NCBI GenBank assembly: GCA_035772735.1
Contig: JASDFA010000016.1
Coordinates: forward strand, 144,906,501 to 144,970,500
Reading direction: 5' to 3'
Source: Datura wrightii
Taxonomy: Eukaryota > Streptophyta > Magnoliopsida > Solanales > Solanaceae
DNA length: 64,000 nt
The position numbers were made by a program, and so were the translations under genes. How positions within the stretch are numbered: position 1 is the stretch's first letter; each line of letters opens with the position of its first letter. Below the pieces are notes generated by a model, which searched no databases, was not told the DNA's origin, and saw only the letters and a list, made by a program, of their open reading frames with translations. Positions 33,481-45,122 of this stretch are shown here, piece by piece.

Positions 33481-34300
33481 AGGACTAGGATCCTATTTTG
33501 GTGAAGTTGAAGGAAGCGCTTCAGAATCAGAAGGTAGAGGTCTTCTCCCAAGGAGGAGATAGTGTACTTCGTTATCAGGATTGTCTGTGTGTTTTTGGTG
33601 TTCATGACTCTAGAGAATGGATGTTGCATGAGGCTAATGGCTCACAGTATTCTATCCATCCTAGGTGCCACCAAAATGTACCGTGACCTACAGGAAGTCT
33701 ATTGGTGGAATGGCTTGAAGAAAGACATAGCGGAGTTTATGGCCAAGTGTTCGATTTATCAACAAGCGAAAGTGGAGCATCAAAGACTAGGAGGAGTGCT
33801 ACAAGACATTAGTATCCCCACTTGGAAGTGGGAAGAAATTGATATGGATTTCATCACAGGGTTACCTCACACATGCCAAATGTATGACTCTATTTGGGTG
33901 GTTATTGAAAGGTTGACTAAGGCAACCCATTTTCCTCGAGTTAAAACTACCAACTCAATGGTGGATTATGCTAAATTGTACATTTGAGAGTTAGTTCGTT
34001 GTCATGGAGTTTCCATGTCCATCATTTCAGATAGAGGTATTCAGTTTACCTCATAGTTTTTGAGATTGTTTCAGAAGGCACTTAGCACTCAGGTCAAGCT
34101 TAGCACAACTATTCACCCGCATACAGATGGTCAGGCTGAGCGGACCATTCTCGAGGATATGTTGAGAGCATGGATGATTTACTTCAAAGGTAGTTTGGAT
34201 GATCATATTCCTCTTATCGAGTTTCCTTACAACAACAGCTACCACTCCAGCATTTAGATGGCTCCGTCTGAGGCTTTTCATGGGCGGAGATATAGATCGC
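33481..34300 (+). pseudogene. Integrase of A2
   Basis: The open piece 33562-33987 carries IHPRCHQ/ILGATKMYRDLQEVYWWNGLKKDIAEF, a zinc-finger end with CSIYQQ (second Cys lost relative to CPNCQQ in A1), and EEIDMDFITGLP with the first catalytic Asp. SDRGIQFTS near 34027 holds the second Asp and TDGQAERTI near 34125 the Glu. A stop follows VDYAKLYI. Frames differ between pieces. Confidence 0.75.
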
Positions 34301-35094
34301 TTATTGGTGGTTTGAGGTAGGTGAGGCTACGTTGATAGGGCCAGATTTAGTTCATGAGGCTATGGAGAAAGTTCAACTTATAAGGGAACGGTTGAAAACA
34401 GCTCAGAGTCTCAAAAGTCCTATGTTGATGTGTGAAGGAGAGAACTGGAGTTTGAAGTTTATGATTTGGTGTGTTTGAAGGTGTCTCCCATGAAGGGAGT
34501 GATGAGGTTCAAACACAAAGGGAAGCTTAGTCCCTGATATGTTGGTCCCTACATGATTATAAGACATGCTGGCAAGGCGGCCTATGAGTTGGAGCTACCA
34601 GTGGAGTTGGCTTCGGTACATCCAGTTTTTTATGTATCATTGTTAAAGAAGTGCATTAGTGACTCGACTTTGGTAGTCTCGATGGATAAAGGATAACGTT
34701 ATCTATGAGGAGGTTCTTATTGAGATCCTTGATTGTCAGGTTTGGAAGTCGAGGAACAAAAAATAGATTCGGTGAAAGTCTCCTGGAGGAATCACCTTGT
34801 TGAAGGAACTACGTGGGAGGACGAAGCTGAGATGATAGCTAGATAGCTGCATTTATTCCCTTCTGACTCAGTTCCAGCATGAGGTATTAGTTTCCTCCTT
34901 AGCATTCTATTTAGTTTTATGTCTAGTTCATGTATCTTAGTTTTCTTTATGTCAGTGCATGTACGTGTGATTCATGAATTCAGTTCAGTCACGTATCTCA
35001 GTCCGGAGTCAGTCGCTGCATTAGATTTAAGCTCCAGATGTTCAGTATTTGGAATTACAGTTCCTTTTCCTATCCTTTTCCAAGAGGGAGATAT
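34301..35094 (+). pseudogene. Integrase C-terminus, chromodomain remnant, 3' UTR and purine tract of A2
   Basis: The GPY-type segment and HPVFYVSLLKKC-like stretch lie near 34540-34660; a chromodomain remnant (SWRNHLVEGTTWEDEAEM) lies near 34780-34850. Both are frameshifted. The 3' UTR shows the same order of words as A1 (TTCAGTCACGTA, GGAGTCAGTCGCT). The purine tract CAAGAGGGAGATAT at 35081-35094 abuts LTR3. Confidence 0.7.
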
Positions 35095-37381
35095 TGTAAT
35101 ACCCTAAAGTTCCAAGGACTATATGAGAGAATTGGAAATGAGTTCAGTAGAAAAATCTACATTTTCACCTCAGAATGACTCGTGGTATGAGTCATGGTGA
35201 GAAGTAACAGATTGTGAGAGGGGTCGTAGTGGAATGCTGAAGTTGGATTCCTATACTATGAGTCACACCACGAGTTGTGGTGTGTGGGTACGACTCATGG
35301 TCAAGAGTTGTGGTGAGGCACAGGGATGCTAGGGTTGCAAAGGACGATCGTGGTATGACTCACTGCGGGAAACAACGAGTCCTGATAAGGGTCATGCTTT
35401 GGAGGTTCTGTGTATGGATAGGTTTTCACGAGTGGTGATATGGCTTATTGTAAGAAACCATGAGTCGTGGTTTCTAACCGATGGAAAAATTCAGAGAAAG
35501 TGAGTAGAGAGGTCAGTGACAACGAGAGATGTTACAACCCGTGATAACATGTAACGACTCGTCGTAGGCATCAGTGATGTGATTCTAGGGAACCAGTCCT
35601 ACGATCAATGATGACAATAGGTGACAACGAGTCATCACTTCATGGTATGGCTCATGGTGAGAGTCATGAAGACTGGCAGTGCTTATTTTTCAAAATTTTC
35701 ATTAAAGGTATTTTCATAAATCCTAAGCTCCTAGGTCCTAAACTACATCGTTCTAAGCCCTGATAGAAGTGTATTAAGGGAGTCTAACCTATTATAATTC
35801 ATTCGACTTCCATGCATGCAAGTTTAAAGGTTTTTCATTGAAGATCAAGCCTAGAATTCTCCAAATCTCTTGTGTTTTCAAAGTCAAGTTGAGAATCAGT
35901 TTACCCAGGTATGTAGGTCCATGAATGAGAGTTTCCTTCCACTCTCATGCCCAAATTTCTCCTCAAGTTCATGAATTCAAGTGTTAATTCAAGTGTATGA
36001 TCCAATGGGGTTTTATCCCAGTTTTATGATATTCTGTATGATTTATTTATGGGTCAATTTCCTTCATGTTTCAACCATATATTAAGATCTATAGGCAGAT
36101 TTGTACCTATTTTGATTATAAATTCATGGTTTCAAGTTTTTAGGAAATTATTCCCGATTATGCAAGTTTTATGAAAAGTAAAATTTATGATTCTAATATG
36201 ATTTTGGTTCTCCTAAGCCTAAATTTATGGTTTATTATTTATGATATGATTTCCTACAAGTACTCTTCATGAATTTATGATTTTCAAATATGGTGATTTT
36301 CTCAAGCATGTATCTTTTTCAATATTTATGAGTTTATGATTTTGGCCGGCTCATGGGCTCTTATTTCGTGGCCAATCATGTATTTCAAGTATGTTCAAAT
36401 ATGTTACGATTTAACTAGCCATGTTCTTCATGTATGATTTCATGATAATTATATGATCCCTCATGTGCATGTATTTGGGAATACTGTCAAGCACTGAGTA
36501 GGCCTGACGTTCAGGTAAACTTCATGGTCTCAAAAATATGTGCCACCATAGGTATATATATTCATGGTTAACTCTACGGTGTCCCTATTAGTGATATCAC
36601 ACCATTTACGTCCCTTTCTTGGAAAGCTTGGGAAGGTTCTACCCACTTGAGTGAGATAGCTGGGGCATCATATAAGCTCTAGCATGACGGTGTCGGTTAA
36701 GACGAGTCCTCTCATTATTCCTTTATGATTTATGCATTATCATATTTATGATACTTTGGATCAAGTTATGATTTACAATGTTCCTCTTATGATTATGATT
36801 ATTACTAGTTTATGAATAGTTTTGAAAACCTTGAGTCCTCATATTTATGTTATGATTATCACATCATGTTTTGAACCATCCTACTCTTATGAACTCTTAT
36901 TTATTTTATTAGTCCATTTTTACTTACCTTGCATACTCAGTACATTCAAAGTACTGACCGCATGCTTTATGTTATATCGTTTCATGATACAGGTCCAAGC
37001 GATCCAACTCAGTCATGTTATTAGTCTTTCTTCCATATCAATCCAGTTTAGCCAGTGTTGGCGAGTCCTCATCTTTCGAGGAAATTTAGTTTAGTTCATT
37101 GTTTTGTTATTACAGTGACAGGTTTTTATCGAGCTAGTTGGGGATGTTGTCCCGTCAGCTCTTCAGTTATGCTCTTTTTAAATAGTATGTACAATCTCAT
37201 CTTGTCAGTGTTGGCTCTATTTATGATCATTATGGATGCGGAATTTCACTTATTCATGTTTAGTTAATCATTATCTATTAATTTATGTTGTTTAGCCGCT
37301 ATGATCATGCCATGGATCAAGTTGGAGCCATTCGTGGTTATAGGTTCCATGTCTAGGTCCGAACCTATGTTCGGGTCATGA
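35095..37381 (+). repeat. LTR3: 3' LTR of A2
   Basis: About 2,287 bp from TGTAATACCC to GTCATGA. More diverged than LTR1 and LTR2 but colinear: ACGAGTCGTGG-type palindromes at 35165-35680, donor CCAG|GTATGT at 35909, CAGTAC/GTACTG at 36938-36956, acceptor ATACAG ending at 36992. Directly after the end comes internal RNase H sequence, not a primer site, so another element was joined here with a large deletion. Confidence 0.82.
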
Positions 37382-38619
37382 AAATGAATGTCCTTTATCA
37401 TTCGGGCAAAGCCAATGTAGTGGCGGATGCTCTTTGTAGGTTGTCCATGGAGAGTGTATCCCATGTCGAGGATGGGAGAAAGGAGTTGGTAAAGGATTTC
37501 CATAGGACTCATTTAGGAGTTTGCCTTGTAGATTCAATGGATGGTGGTGTTATTGTTTAAAATAGATCACAATCTTCATTGCTGACGGAGGTTAAAGCAA
37601 GGCAAGATGAGGATCCTATCCTAGTGTAGCTAAAGGAAGTTGTTCGGAATCAGAAATTGGAGGCTTTCTCCCAAGGGGGAGATGGTGTACTCTGGTATTA
37701 GGCCGATTATGTATTTCAATTGTGGATGATTTGAGAGAGCGGATGTTGAGCGAGGCTCATAGGTCTCGATACTCTGTCCATCCAAGTGCTAGGATGATGT
37801 ACCGTGATGTACGGGAAGGAAGTCTATTGGTTGAATGGTATGACGAAGGACATAGCTAAATTTAGGGCTAGTGTCCGAATTGCCAACAGGTGAAGGTTGA
37901 ACACCAGAGACCCGGAGGAATGCTTCAAGATATCAGCATTCCTACTTGAAAGTGGGAAGAGATCAATATGGACTTCATTATAGGCATGTCTCATATGCGC
38001 CAACAATATGACTCTATATGGGTGATTGTGGACAGGTTGACCAAATCAACCCATTTCTTATTGGCTGAGGATTATGCTAGGTTATACATTTGGGGAGTTA
38101 GTTCGATTGCATGGAGTTATTTTTTCCATCACCTCAGATAGCGGTACTCAATTCACCTCTTTATTTTGGAGGTCATTTCAGAAGGGACTTGGTACTTAAG
38201 TGAAGCTTAGCAGAGCTTTTGACTCGCAAACAGATGGTCAGGCCGAGCAAACCATTTAGGCTCTTGAGGACATGTTGAGATCGTGTGTGATTGACTTCAA
38301 GAATAGTTGGTTTCATCATTTGCTTCTCATCGAGTTTGCCTATAATAGCAATTACCACTTCAGCATTCAGATGGCTCTCTTTGAGGCTCTTTATAGGTGG
38401 AGATGCAGGTCACCTATTCGTTGGTTTTAGGTAGGTGAGGCTATATTAATAAGGCTAGAATCAGTTCATGACGCTATGGAGAAAGTTCAGCTTATCTGAG
38501 AAAGGCTGAAAACAACTCAGAGTCATCACAAAATCCTATGCAGATATTAGGAGAAGAGAACTTTGAGTTTGAGGTCAATGATTGGGTGTTTCTAAAGGTG
38601 TCTCCCATGAAGGGAGTGA
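37382..38619 (+). pseudogene. A3: truncated Tekay pol remnant (RNase H end to integrase C-terminus)
   Basis: Starts inside the RNase H-integrase linker (MNVLYHSGKANVVADALCRLSMESVSHVEDGRKELVKDF) and runs through integrase words (YWLNGMTKDIAKF, CPNCQQVKVEHQRPGG, INMDFIIGMSH, TDGQAEQTI) to the PMKGVM segment, where element F is inserted at 38620. The primer site, gag, protease and RT are absent, lost between LTR3 and this point. Many stops. Confidence 0.78.
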
Positions 38620-40023
38620 TGTTGGGCATATTTTTATGCCCATTTGCCATGTTTTTACCCATATTCGATCATGTATTCTGTTCATAACCCCTAGTTTATG
38701 CTTAAATTCATGTATGTGTGTGTTTTATGTGCTAACAAATAATTTAAGTTTATTTGAGAAGGAAACTAGGCTAAATGGGCTCAAAATGATGGAAGAAATG
38801 AAGATTTGATGATCTAACAGGGTTGGTGCTATGGTTGCCGCCCCCCACCAAGTCCAAGGCTTCAAAGAAGAAAATCTCAGTCTGGTGCTATGGCTTGGGC
38901 AGTTCGCCAAACCCTCTCTGGAGCTCAAATTGCTAGAAGTTTGACTAAGTCTGCGGAGAGATAGGAAGATCGGTGCGCCAGGGTCATTCCAGGTGGAAAA
39001 TGTTGATTTTAAAGCCATGTCTTGAAGGGAAGAAATGTCATTTGAAGGCTCATTTATAAATATAAGCCTTAGGTCGTTTGTTACATAGTTTTTGACTTGT
39101 AGGAGTAGTTTTGGACTTCTTTGAAGCGACCTTTACTCATTTTTATTTCGTAGTTCATTCATAAAAGCTCGAATGCCATTTGGAAGAAAGACAAGGTTCT
39201 ATAACTAGGTTTTTTCTTTTTTAATTCATATTTTCTCATGATCATGACTAAGTATTTGTTTTTCCGCTTGTCTATGAGTGGATAAACACAATTCTAGTTG
39301 TTCCCATGGTGAATGATTGATTGTTTGACAAACTAAATAAACTTAGTTTTGATTCTTCTTATGTGGTTGTTTATATTTATTTGTGTTAATTTCTTATTTA
39401 TGAGATTGATCACCTTGTAAGTAATCTGTTGGCTTTCGGTTGAACTTGGAAAAGGAAATCGAAAGGGTTAAGAATAAATAAAGAACGGGAATTCAAAGAC
39501 CCTTGAATCCATTGGTGATAGGATAGAAGTTATTGTTGAGGATAGGGATATACCCTTCAACCCCATTTAGTTAAAATACAAGTAGGCATAATTGTCATTT
39601 CATGATTCTCCTTCAACCATAGGCATATAGGTATTAGGGTTCATGAAATAGTTCTTGGATGCTAGGGATAGTGGCAAGAAATGGGATAGTAACTTGCAAC
39701 CAACAACCATAGGAAGAATCATGCTAGTTTAATTATGTCTAGAAAATTCAACCTGAAACCAACCAAGTGCCATTGCCCCAGCCTATCATCATTATCGAAA
39801 TACAATCAATCTTGCATTTGTTTTATTTAATTTTTATATTTGATGTTTTAGTAGTTTAATTTTCCAAACCAATCTTCATTTTAGTTGTTATGTAGATTAG
39901 TGAAATTAAAGTGACAACCTTATAATGATTAAATTGTCAAGTCCCTGTGAATATGATATCTGGACTTAATAGTCCTATATTACTTGACAATCACGTGCGC
40001 TTGCATGCGCTTAGGCGACATCA
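38620..40023 (+). repeat. 5' LTR of element F
   Basis: 1,404 bp. It begins TGTTGGGCATA with the perfect inverted repeat TGGGCATA/TATGCCCA (38623-38642) and ends CGACATCA before the primer site. TATAAATA lies at 39055-39062, after a GC-rich segment with repeats of GGTGCTATGG and GGTGCGCCA-like words (38826-38990). Only one LTR is present, so its age cannot be read. Confidence 0.72.
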
Positions 40024-40029
40024 AGATTT

Positions 40030-40047
40030 TGGCACCGCTGCCAAGGA
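40030..40047 (+). other. Primer-binding site of F (tRNA-Asp type)
   Basis: TGGCACCGCTGCCAAGGA, four substitutions from the exact site in D. Confidence 0.7.
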
Positions 40048-40157
40048 CTTGAATATTGTTTAATTGTTTGTTGATTATAATTTTATTTCACTAGTCTGTG
40101 TATATTGTATAGATTTTTATTTTTCTAATTTTTTGGAATCATACCACTCTTCTCAAC

Positions 40158-41110
40158 ATGAAATATTAGTATATGAATTAGTTGAATGATGGGTATTCAT
40201 ATTTTAGAGATCGTTGTCTTAATTGTGGAGGACCCCACTTGTGGAAACACTGCCATACTTGTGGTGTATGTGATAGTCTGGATGGCCATTGGAATGGCTG
40301 TCCAAATTTTTGTTCCCCTTGCCCAATCCCCTATTACGATCCTCCTGTTGTTTTTGATGCGTACAGGAATAATGAAGAGGAGGAACATCATGCTCCAATA
40401 AGCAATATGGAAAAAATGATCCAGGACCATATGGAAGTAATGAGGGAGCAACTTACTGAACAAGGAGAAGCCTTAAAAGGATAAGTCCTAAGCTCACAGA
40501 AATGATGGCTGAGACTACAACTTGGAATGATTTGCAAGTCATGGTCATTGCCAATACTCAAGAGGAACTTCAAGTGGAAGGGAGAATAAATCTCAGATAA
40601 GAGATGGATCAATATGGCTCAAGTATCCATGACCTGCAGGGTTTGTTGAATGAAAAAGTTGAAGCATTTTAGGCCCAATTATAGAGTGTGTGGATACTAG
40701 CCAATGCAGGGAAGAAGAAGAAGAGTCCCAACCATTCTAACATTCTCTGTTGGTAGATGTCGATGTTGAGGAGGTGGATAAAAGTGAAGATGTCAAGCAT
40801 AATGAAATCTTGGAGATGAGGCATATTGGTCCTCATTATAAACACTTCTCAACATTGTGTTTGGGGGGCAACCTAGAAATAGAGCCTTCCAAACCTATGG
40901 ATACAGGTGTAGATGAGGAACAATGTCCCTATATTCGAAAATTCATTATGCCAAAGACACATTCCCTCACTTAAGGGCCAAGAAAGGAAAGATGCAACAT
41001 CTATTACTTGGCCCCTTCATGTTTACACCACCCCCTTGATCATAACAGAAAATTAGAAAATCAATTAGGGCTAAAAATGTATAAGCTCAAAATGAAAGAA
41101 AAAAGTGGTG
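40158..41110 (+). pseudogene. Zinc-knuckle ORF of element F, degraded
   Basis: Homologue of the 297-residue protein of D. The first open piece (40182-40484, 100 codons, beginning at a non-ATG codon) has the double knuckle CLNCGGPHLWKHC and CGVCDSLDGHWNGC with every Cys/His of the D pattern kept except an extra Cys. Stops precede it at the place where D has its start. A TAA ends it at 40484; a later piece (40750-40974, different frame) matches the C-terminal part (VKHN...FSTLCLGGNLEIEPSK...PYIRKF). The function is not known to me. Confidence 0.72.
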
Positions 41111-41120
41111 AAACTTTATG

Positions 41121-41169
41121 GCATCGTGTTGTGACGTTAAATCAGGCGCTTGTTGCGAGGCAACCCAAT
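41121..41169 (+). repeat. Two-stem-loop motif after the ORF of F
   Basis: GCATCGTGTTGTGACGTTAA, then TCAGGCGCTTG, then TTGCGAGGCAACCCAA. The second stem has one broken pair (TTGCG against CCCAA), consistent with decay. Confidence 0.68.
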
Positions 41170-42207
41170 TTGTAATAGTGTGTTTGTATTATCATTATTT
41201 TTAATTTTTTATAGTGTCACATTTGGTTTTTTATTTTTCTTTTGTAGAGAAGGGGAAGTCTGAGTACCCAAAATCAAAGCTAAGGAGCATGATTTGAGTT
41301 TAAGTGTGGGGTCATGTGAGCGTGAATCCAAGAAACCTGCTGCTAGCCAAGTCTTAGGGTCCTCAGGGAGTTTTTCTCACCCAGATCTGATTTTTACTTT
41401 ATAGATGCTCTGATGATAGAGTATGATTTTAAGTGTGGGGTGAGGGTATATCTCCTAAAATTTTGAGGTTAAGGGTGATCATGATAACAAGTTTAGTTGA
41501 AATTTTTTTGAAAATTGCATGTTTCATCCACTCTTCGCTTTTTCTTATGGCCTTCGTTCTTTTTCAAAGGGAGCCCTTTGAACCGTGTAAATTTTTTTTT
41601 GTGTGTGAGTCGTTGTAGTCATAGAGTAATGACGTTTCCCTATGATAGATAGATGAAGACCGTCTTAAGGGAAGTTTCATCACATGTTTTTATTTTGTTT
41701 GGAATGAGTCATAGCTCAACCACTTGTATGCTTGTTGATATTCTACTTAGCTACTATGCTCGAGTAAATAGAGTCGTCATCTTGATTGCATGAGTTAGAA
41801 TCCCTGAGAGACACACATATCTCATTAATTTGACTCAACATATCCTTAAGGCTTAATTATGAATTTAACTTGTCATTCAATATGATTGTGTGAATGTGTA
41901 GCTGTAGAAACTGATTAGATTCTTTATGCCATGAGAGTTGAGTTGAATTGTTTTGTATGTATATAATGTAGCATCTAGAGCTTGACTTGGTATATGTAGG
42001 ATGACTAGTTGGTAGGGAGTTGAGAGATGATCAAGGCACTTCTTTGAAGAAATCAAATTTTTTCCTCTAATTATTTGACCTTCCTAGTCATTCTCCCTAG
42101 TTAACCCCTTTGATCCTAAAAACCTTATTCTTTCTTAGCCTCAATAGTAGCTTTATCCCTCTATTTGTTAGACCTCAGAATTATTAATCCAAAGTAGTAT
42201 TTATGAT
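41170..42207 (+). other. 3' UTR of element F with two internal purine tracts
   Basis: TAAGTGTGGGGT at 41301-41312 and TTTTAAGTGTGGGGTGAGGG at 41427-41446. The block with GACCGTCTTAAGGG at 41669-41682 is shared with D and B. CCCTAGTTAACCCC near 42090 matches the minus strand of D near 52770. Homology ends at about 42200 where the LTR of H begins. No ORF. Confidence 0.62.
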
Positions 42208-43809
42208 GACGTCCAAAATATATTCTTAATTCAAAGAATATACACGGTCGAAGTATCAAAACAAGTAATACGACGAGTGCTGGGGTTGAATTCCACGAGG
42301 ACTAGGGAATGGCAGATTCAAGCGTCGATTGAGAAATTGATGTTAGATTTCACCATATAGATTTAATATAAAAGTAAGGAAAATTGGGGGTGGGGGGTTA
42401 AACTTTGCAGAGAATTACACAAATTGATTTAGTGAACTAAAAATAACAAGATCGGCTAAGTTGTTGACAATAGTGTGAAATACTAGAGGTACGGTGTAGA
42501 TGAAATACTTACTAGGTCGGGATAGGCTAGGTTATTTCATAAGTTCAACAAGTATAAATAATCTCGGGAAGTAGGTAGCCTCAGCTTCTAAGCCTATTGA
42601 CTACCCTTAGCTAGAGTTTTCTCAGAATCTAGTTGCGATTTAGCTCAACTCGAATTTGTTTGGATCAGCTACTTCACTACTAGCTTCCAATCAGGAAGGA
42701 GGAAGTAATTTCAGCTATTTCTAGCTTAATTTTACAATCTCATATCCATACCCACCACTAGATTCCCTTCTAATACTTAATCTCTCCCGAGCAACAATCA
42801 AGCAAGTATAGATAGGCGCATATTATCATCAATGGATCTTCAGTAATAGATTGAGGGGAATCTAATAAATTTATACTTAATTGAACATTATGAAGATGAC
42901 TCTAGCAATACCCAATCCAATTAAGTATTCATCATCACACACCTCTATTTAATGATTTTAGCTACTCATAGTTAAGAAATACAAAAACACATTCATCAAT
43001 AGCATCATTGAATTCAATAATAAAAGTAGATAAATTAAAAGCACAATTATCCTTCAACTACAGCTGAAACTTAATAATACCGAAGAAGAAAATAGAGCAG
43101 AGTATTTTTTACAAGTTTCAATCAAAATCCCTTTCTCAGCTAAAAAATTGTCTTTAGCTAAAAGAGGAAATAATGATGTGATGTGTACTTCGATTTTCTC
43201 TCAATCTCTCTATATCTATATCTTCTTTTTCTCTCCTTTTTCTTCTCTCTCAATACAAAGTACTTCTTTTTCTATTTATAACCTGAAAAGTAGGGTACTT
43301 TTCCTCCCTTTTTAAATAATGGACAATTATACCATTAATAGCACCGTTCTGAAATTGGCAAAGGTACCAGTGATTCGCCAATGAAATTCATGAACCACTG
43401 GATATCTGCTCTTCTTCTGTGTTCATTTCTAGTAGACTTCGGTGATTCACTCGGCGTCTCACCGATTCCAATCCATGAACCGCGGATCTTCAATGCCAAT
43501 TCCATAATTTCCGAGTGTCACCCTGCGACTGAACCGGCGACTCGCCACTAGTGAGTCGTGAACCGTCGGTGGCATTCATCCTCTAAGGAAGTGAACTTCA
43601 GGTTTTAGCTGGCGTTTCGCCGGTTAACACCTGGGCCTCGCCGCTAATGCTCATTTCCTCCTTTTTACTCCATTTTTTCTCTTTTCTTCAAACTTAGGCA
43701 TCTACACACAACAAAAGCAAAAAGGCATAAAATCCAAATAATCAACTCGGGAACTAGACAAAAACTTATGTTTTAGAGTCTAACGAGTTGTTAAATTACC
43801 AACTCATCA
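42208..43809 (-). repeat. 3' LTR of element H (Athila-like), minus strand
   Basis: Right boundary from TGATGAGTTGG (minus) directly preceded by a purine tract AAGTTTGGAGGTT; the left boundary at about 42208 is less sure. On the minus strand: inverted repeat GAGTTG/CAACTC (43785-43805), a GC-rich zone of GGCGACTCGCC-like imperfect palindromes (43370-43650), TATAAATAGA (43271-43280), then U5 sequence ending near TTTTGGACGTCA. The TATA spacing and GC-rich zone parallel B, D and E, but the sequence is a different family. Confidence 0.65.
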
Positions 43810-45122
43810 AACCTCCAAACTTGAATAATTGCTTGTCCTCAAGTAATACAATACTTTAACTATTGAGAAAAAGGTCAAATCTCTTCACAGTCAGACCTCG
43901 CCAAATACCTGGATTATGACAACTAAAACATACTTACCACGCTCACTGAAAAGAGAAGAAAATACCCCAAAAGACCAAAACAATGAAGATTCTTCAAGAA
44001 AGCAACAACTTTTTATCAGGTGAAGCTTTGAAAGGAATTATTAATCCTACAAGGGCATTTTTCAACCAAGTAACACACATAGCATCTCAAGTTATAACCA
44101 CTGAAAATTCAAAGCTTTCCTTAGAGTTTTCACTCCTTGCTCTATGTCCACATTAACTCTGAATGCTCTTGCATCCCTATAAGGAATGATGCCACTCACC
44201 CAATATAAGGATCCCTATTCTCTTAATTCTTTGATCATTTAAATGCATACCAGGGATTAGTTAGAAGAAACACTCGCACTCACTCTCCAAAAGATATCTT
44301 CATGCATACACATGACCAATAGGCTTGCCCTTCATGTAGTTTGCCACTAATGTAGAGTAGCTGCACCTAGAATCATTTAGGACTTGCAGGCTATGATGTA
44401 GTCTTAAGGTCAGGGTAGGATGAGCATCTGTCTATAGTGACTAGATCCTCCCTAATACTTTTTGTGACATGCCTTACATCAATGTTTCTCACTCAACCTT
44501 CTTTTCCTTTCTTTTCTTGTTGATGCCTTTCATTTTTTTAACACTCCCCCTATAACTCCTCTTTTTCTTCCATCCTTAGTCTTATTACCTCAAGAGGGAA
44601 CACCAATTCACACAAATAGTCTTATTCCTTTTTTTTCAGATTCATCTTTTGGTGCACTTTGACAAAAGATAATGTTCCCTTCACACTATGATTCTTGTTT
44701 TCCCCGTTGGTTTTACATACCCCTAAACTTAGGCTCTTGCCTTAGTTTTCACACTTTGTTTTCTCATTCCCTTCTTCTTAGGCCCTGAGCCTTACTTCTG
44801 TACTTATCTTGTCATTAGAATTTAGGGAGAATGGGGTAAAAAAGAGGTATTAAGAATGGCCTTAAGGCTTGTAATGTGGTTGCCAAGGAAAGGTTTTTAG
44901 AGCTCAAAATTGGCTAACAAGGATTAATCATCATGGAGGGCATATGGTTAACGTGGCAACACAACTAAGGGCCTAAACTCATATTCTTATTGCAACTACA
45001 TCTAGGATTTATCCTTGAATCACATTTCGAGCAAGTTCTAGACAAGATGTAATGCACAAGATTCACAAATACATCCTCACCACACAAACATCACTCTTAG
45101 AGGGTCTACAATAGTCATTTTC
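43810..45122 (-). other. 3' UTR fragment of element H
   Basis: No ORF. The purine tract is at 43811-43822. The stretch near 44310 (AGGCTTGCCCTTCATGTAG on plus) matches 6265-6295 of B and 52225-52260 of D, and GCAAGTTCTAGA recurs at 45030. It is therefore the 3' UTR of an Athila-type element. The rest of H is gone; the LTR of I begins at 45123. Confidence 0.6.

Larger units (their letters stand above)
38620..42207 (+). mobile_element. Element F: non-autonomous Athila-related element with zinc-knuckle ORF, 3' end lost
   Basis: 5' LTR (38620-40023), Asp-type primer site (40030-40047), degraded zinc-knuckle ORF, two-stem-loop motif (41121-41169), two purine tracts and a 3' UTR that shares conserved blocks with D and B. 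It ends where the minus-strand LTR of H begins. No RT or integrase. Its gene order is that of the complete element D, on the opposite strand, so F is an older member of the same type. Confidence 0.75.
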
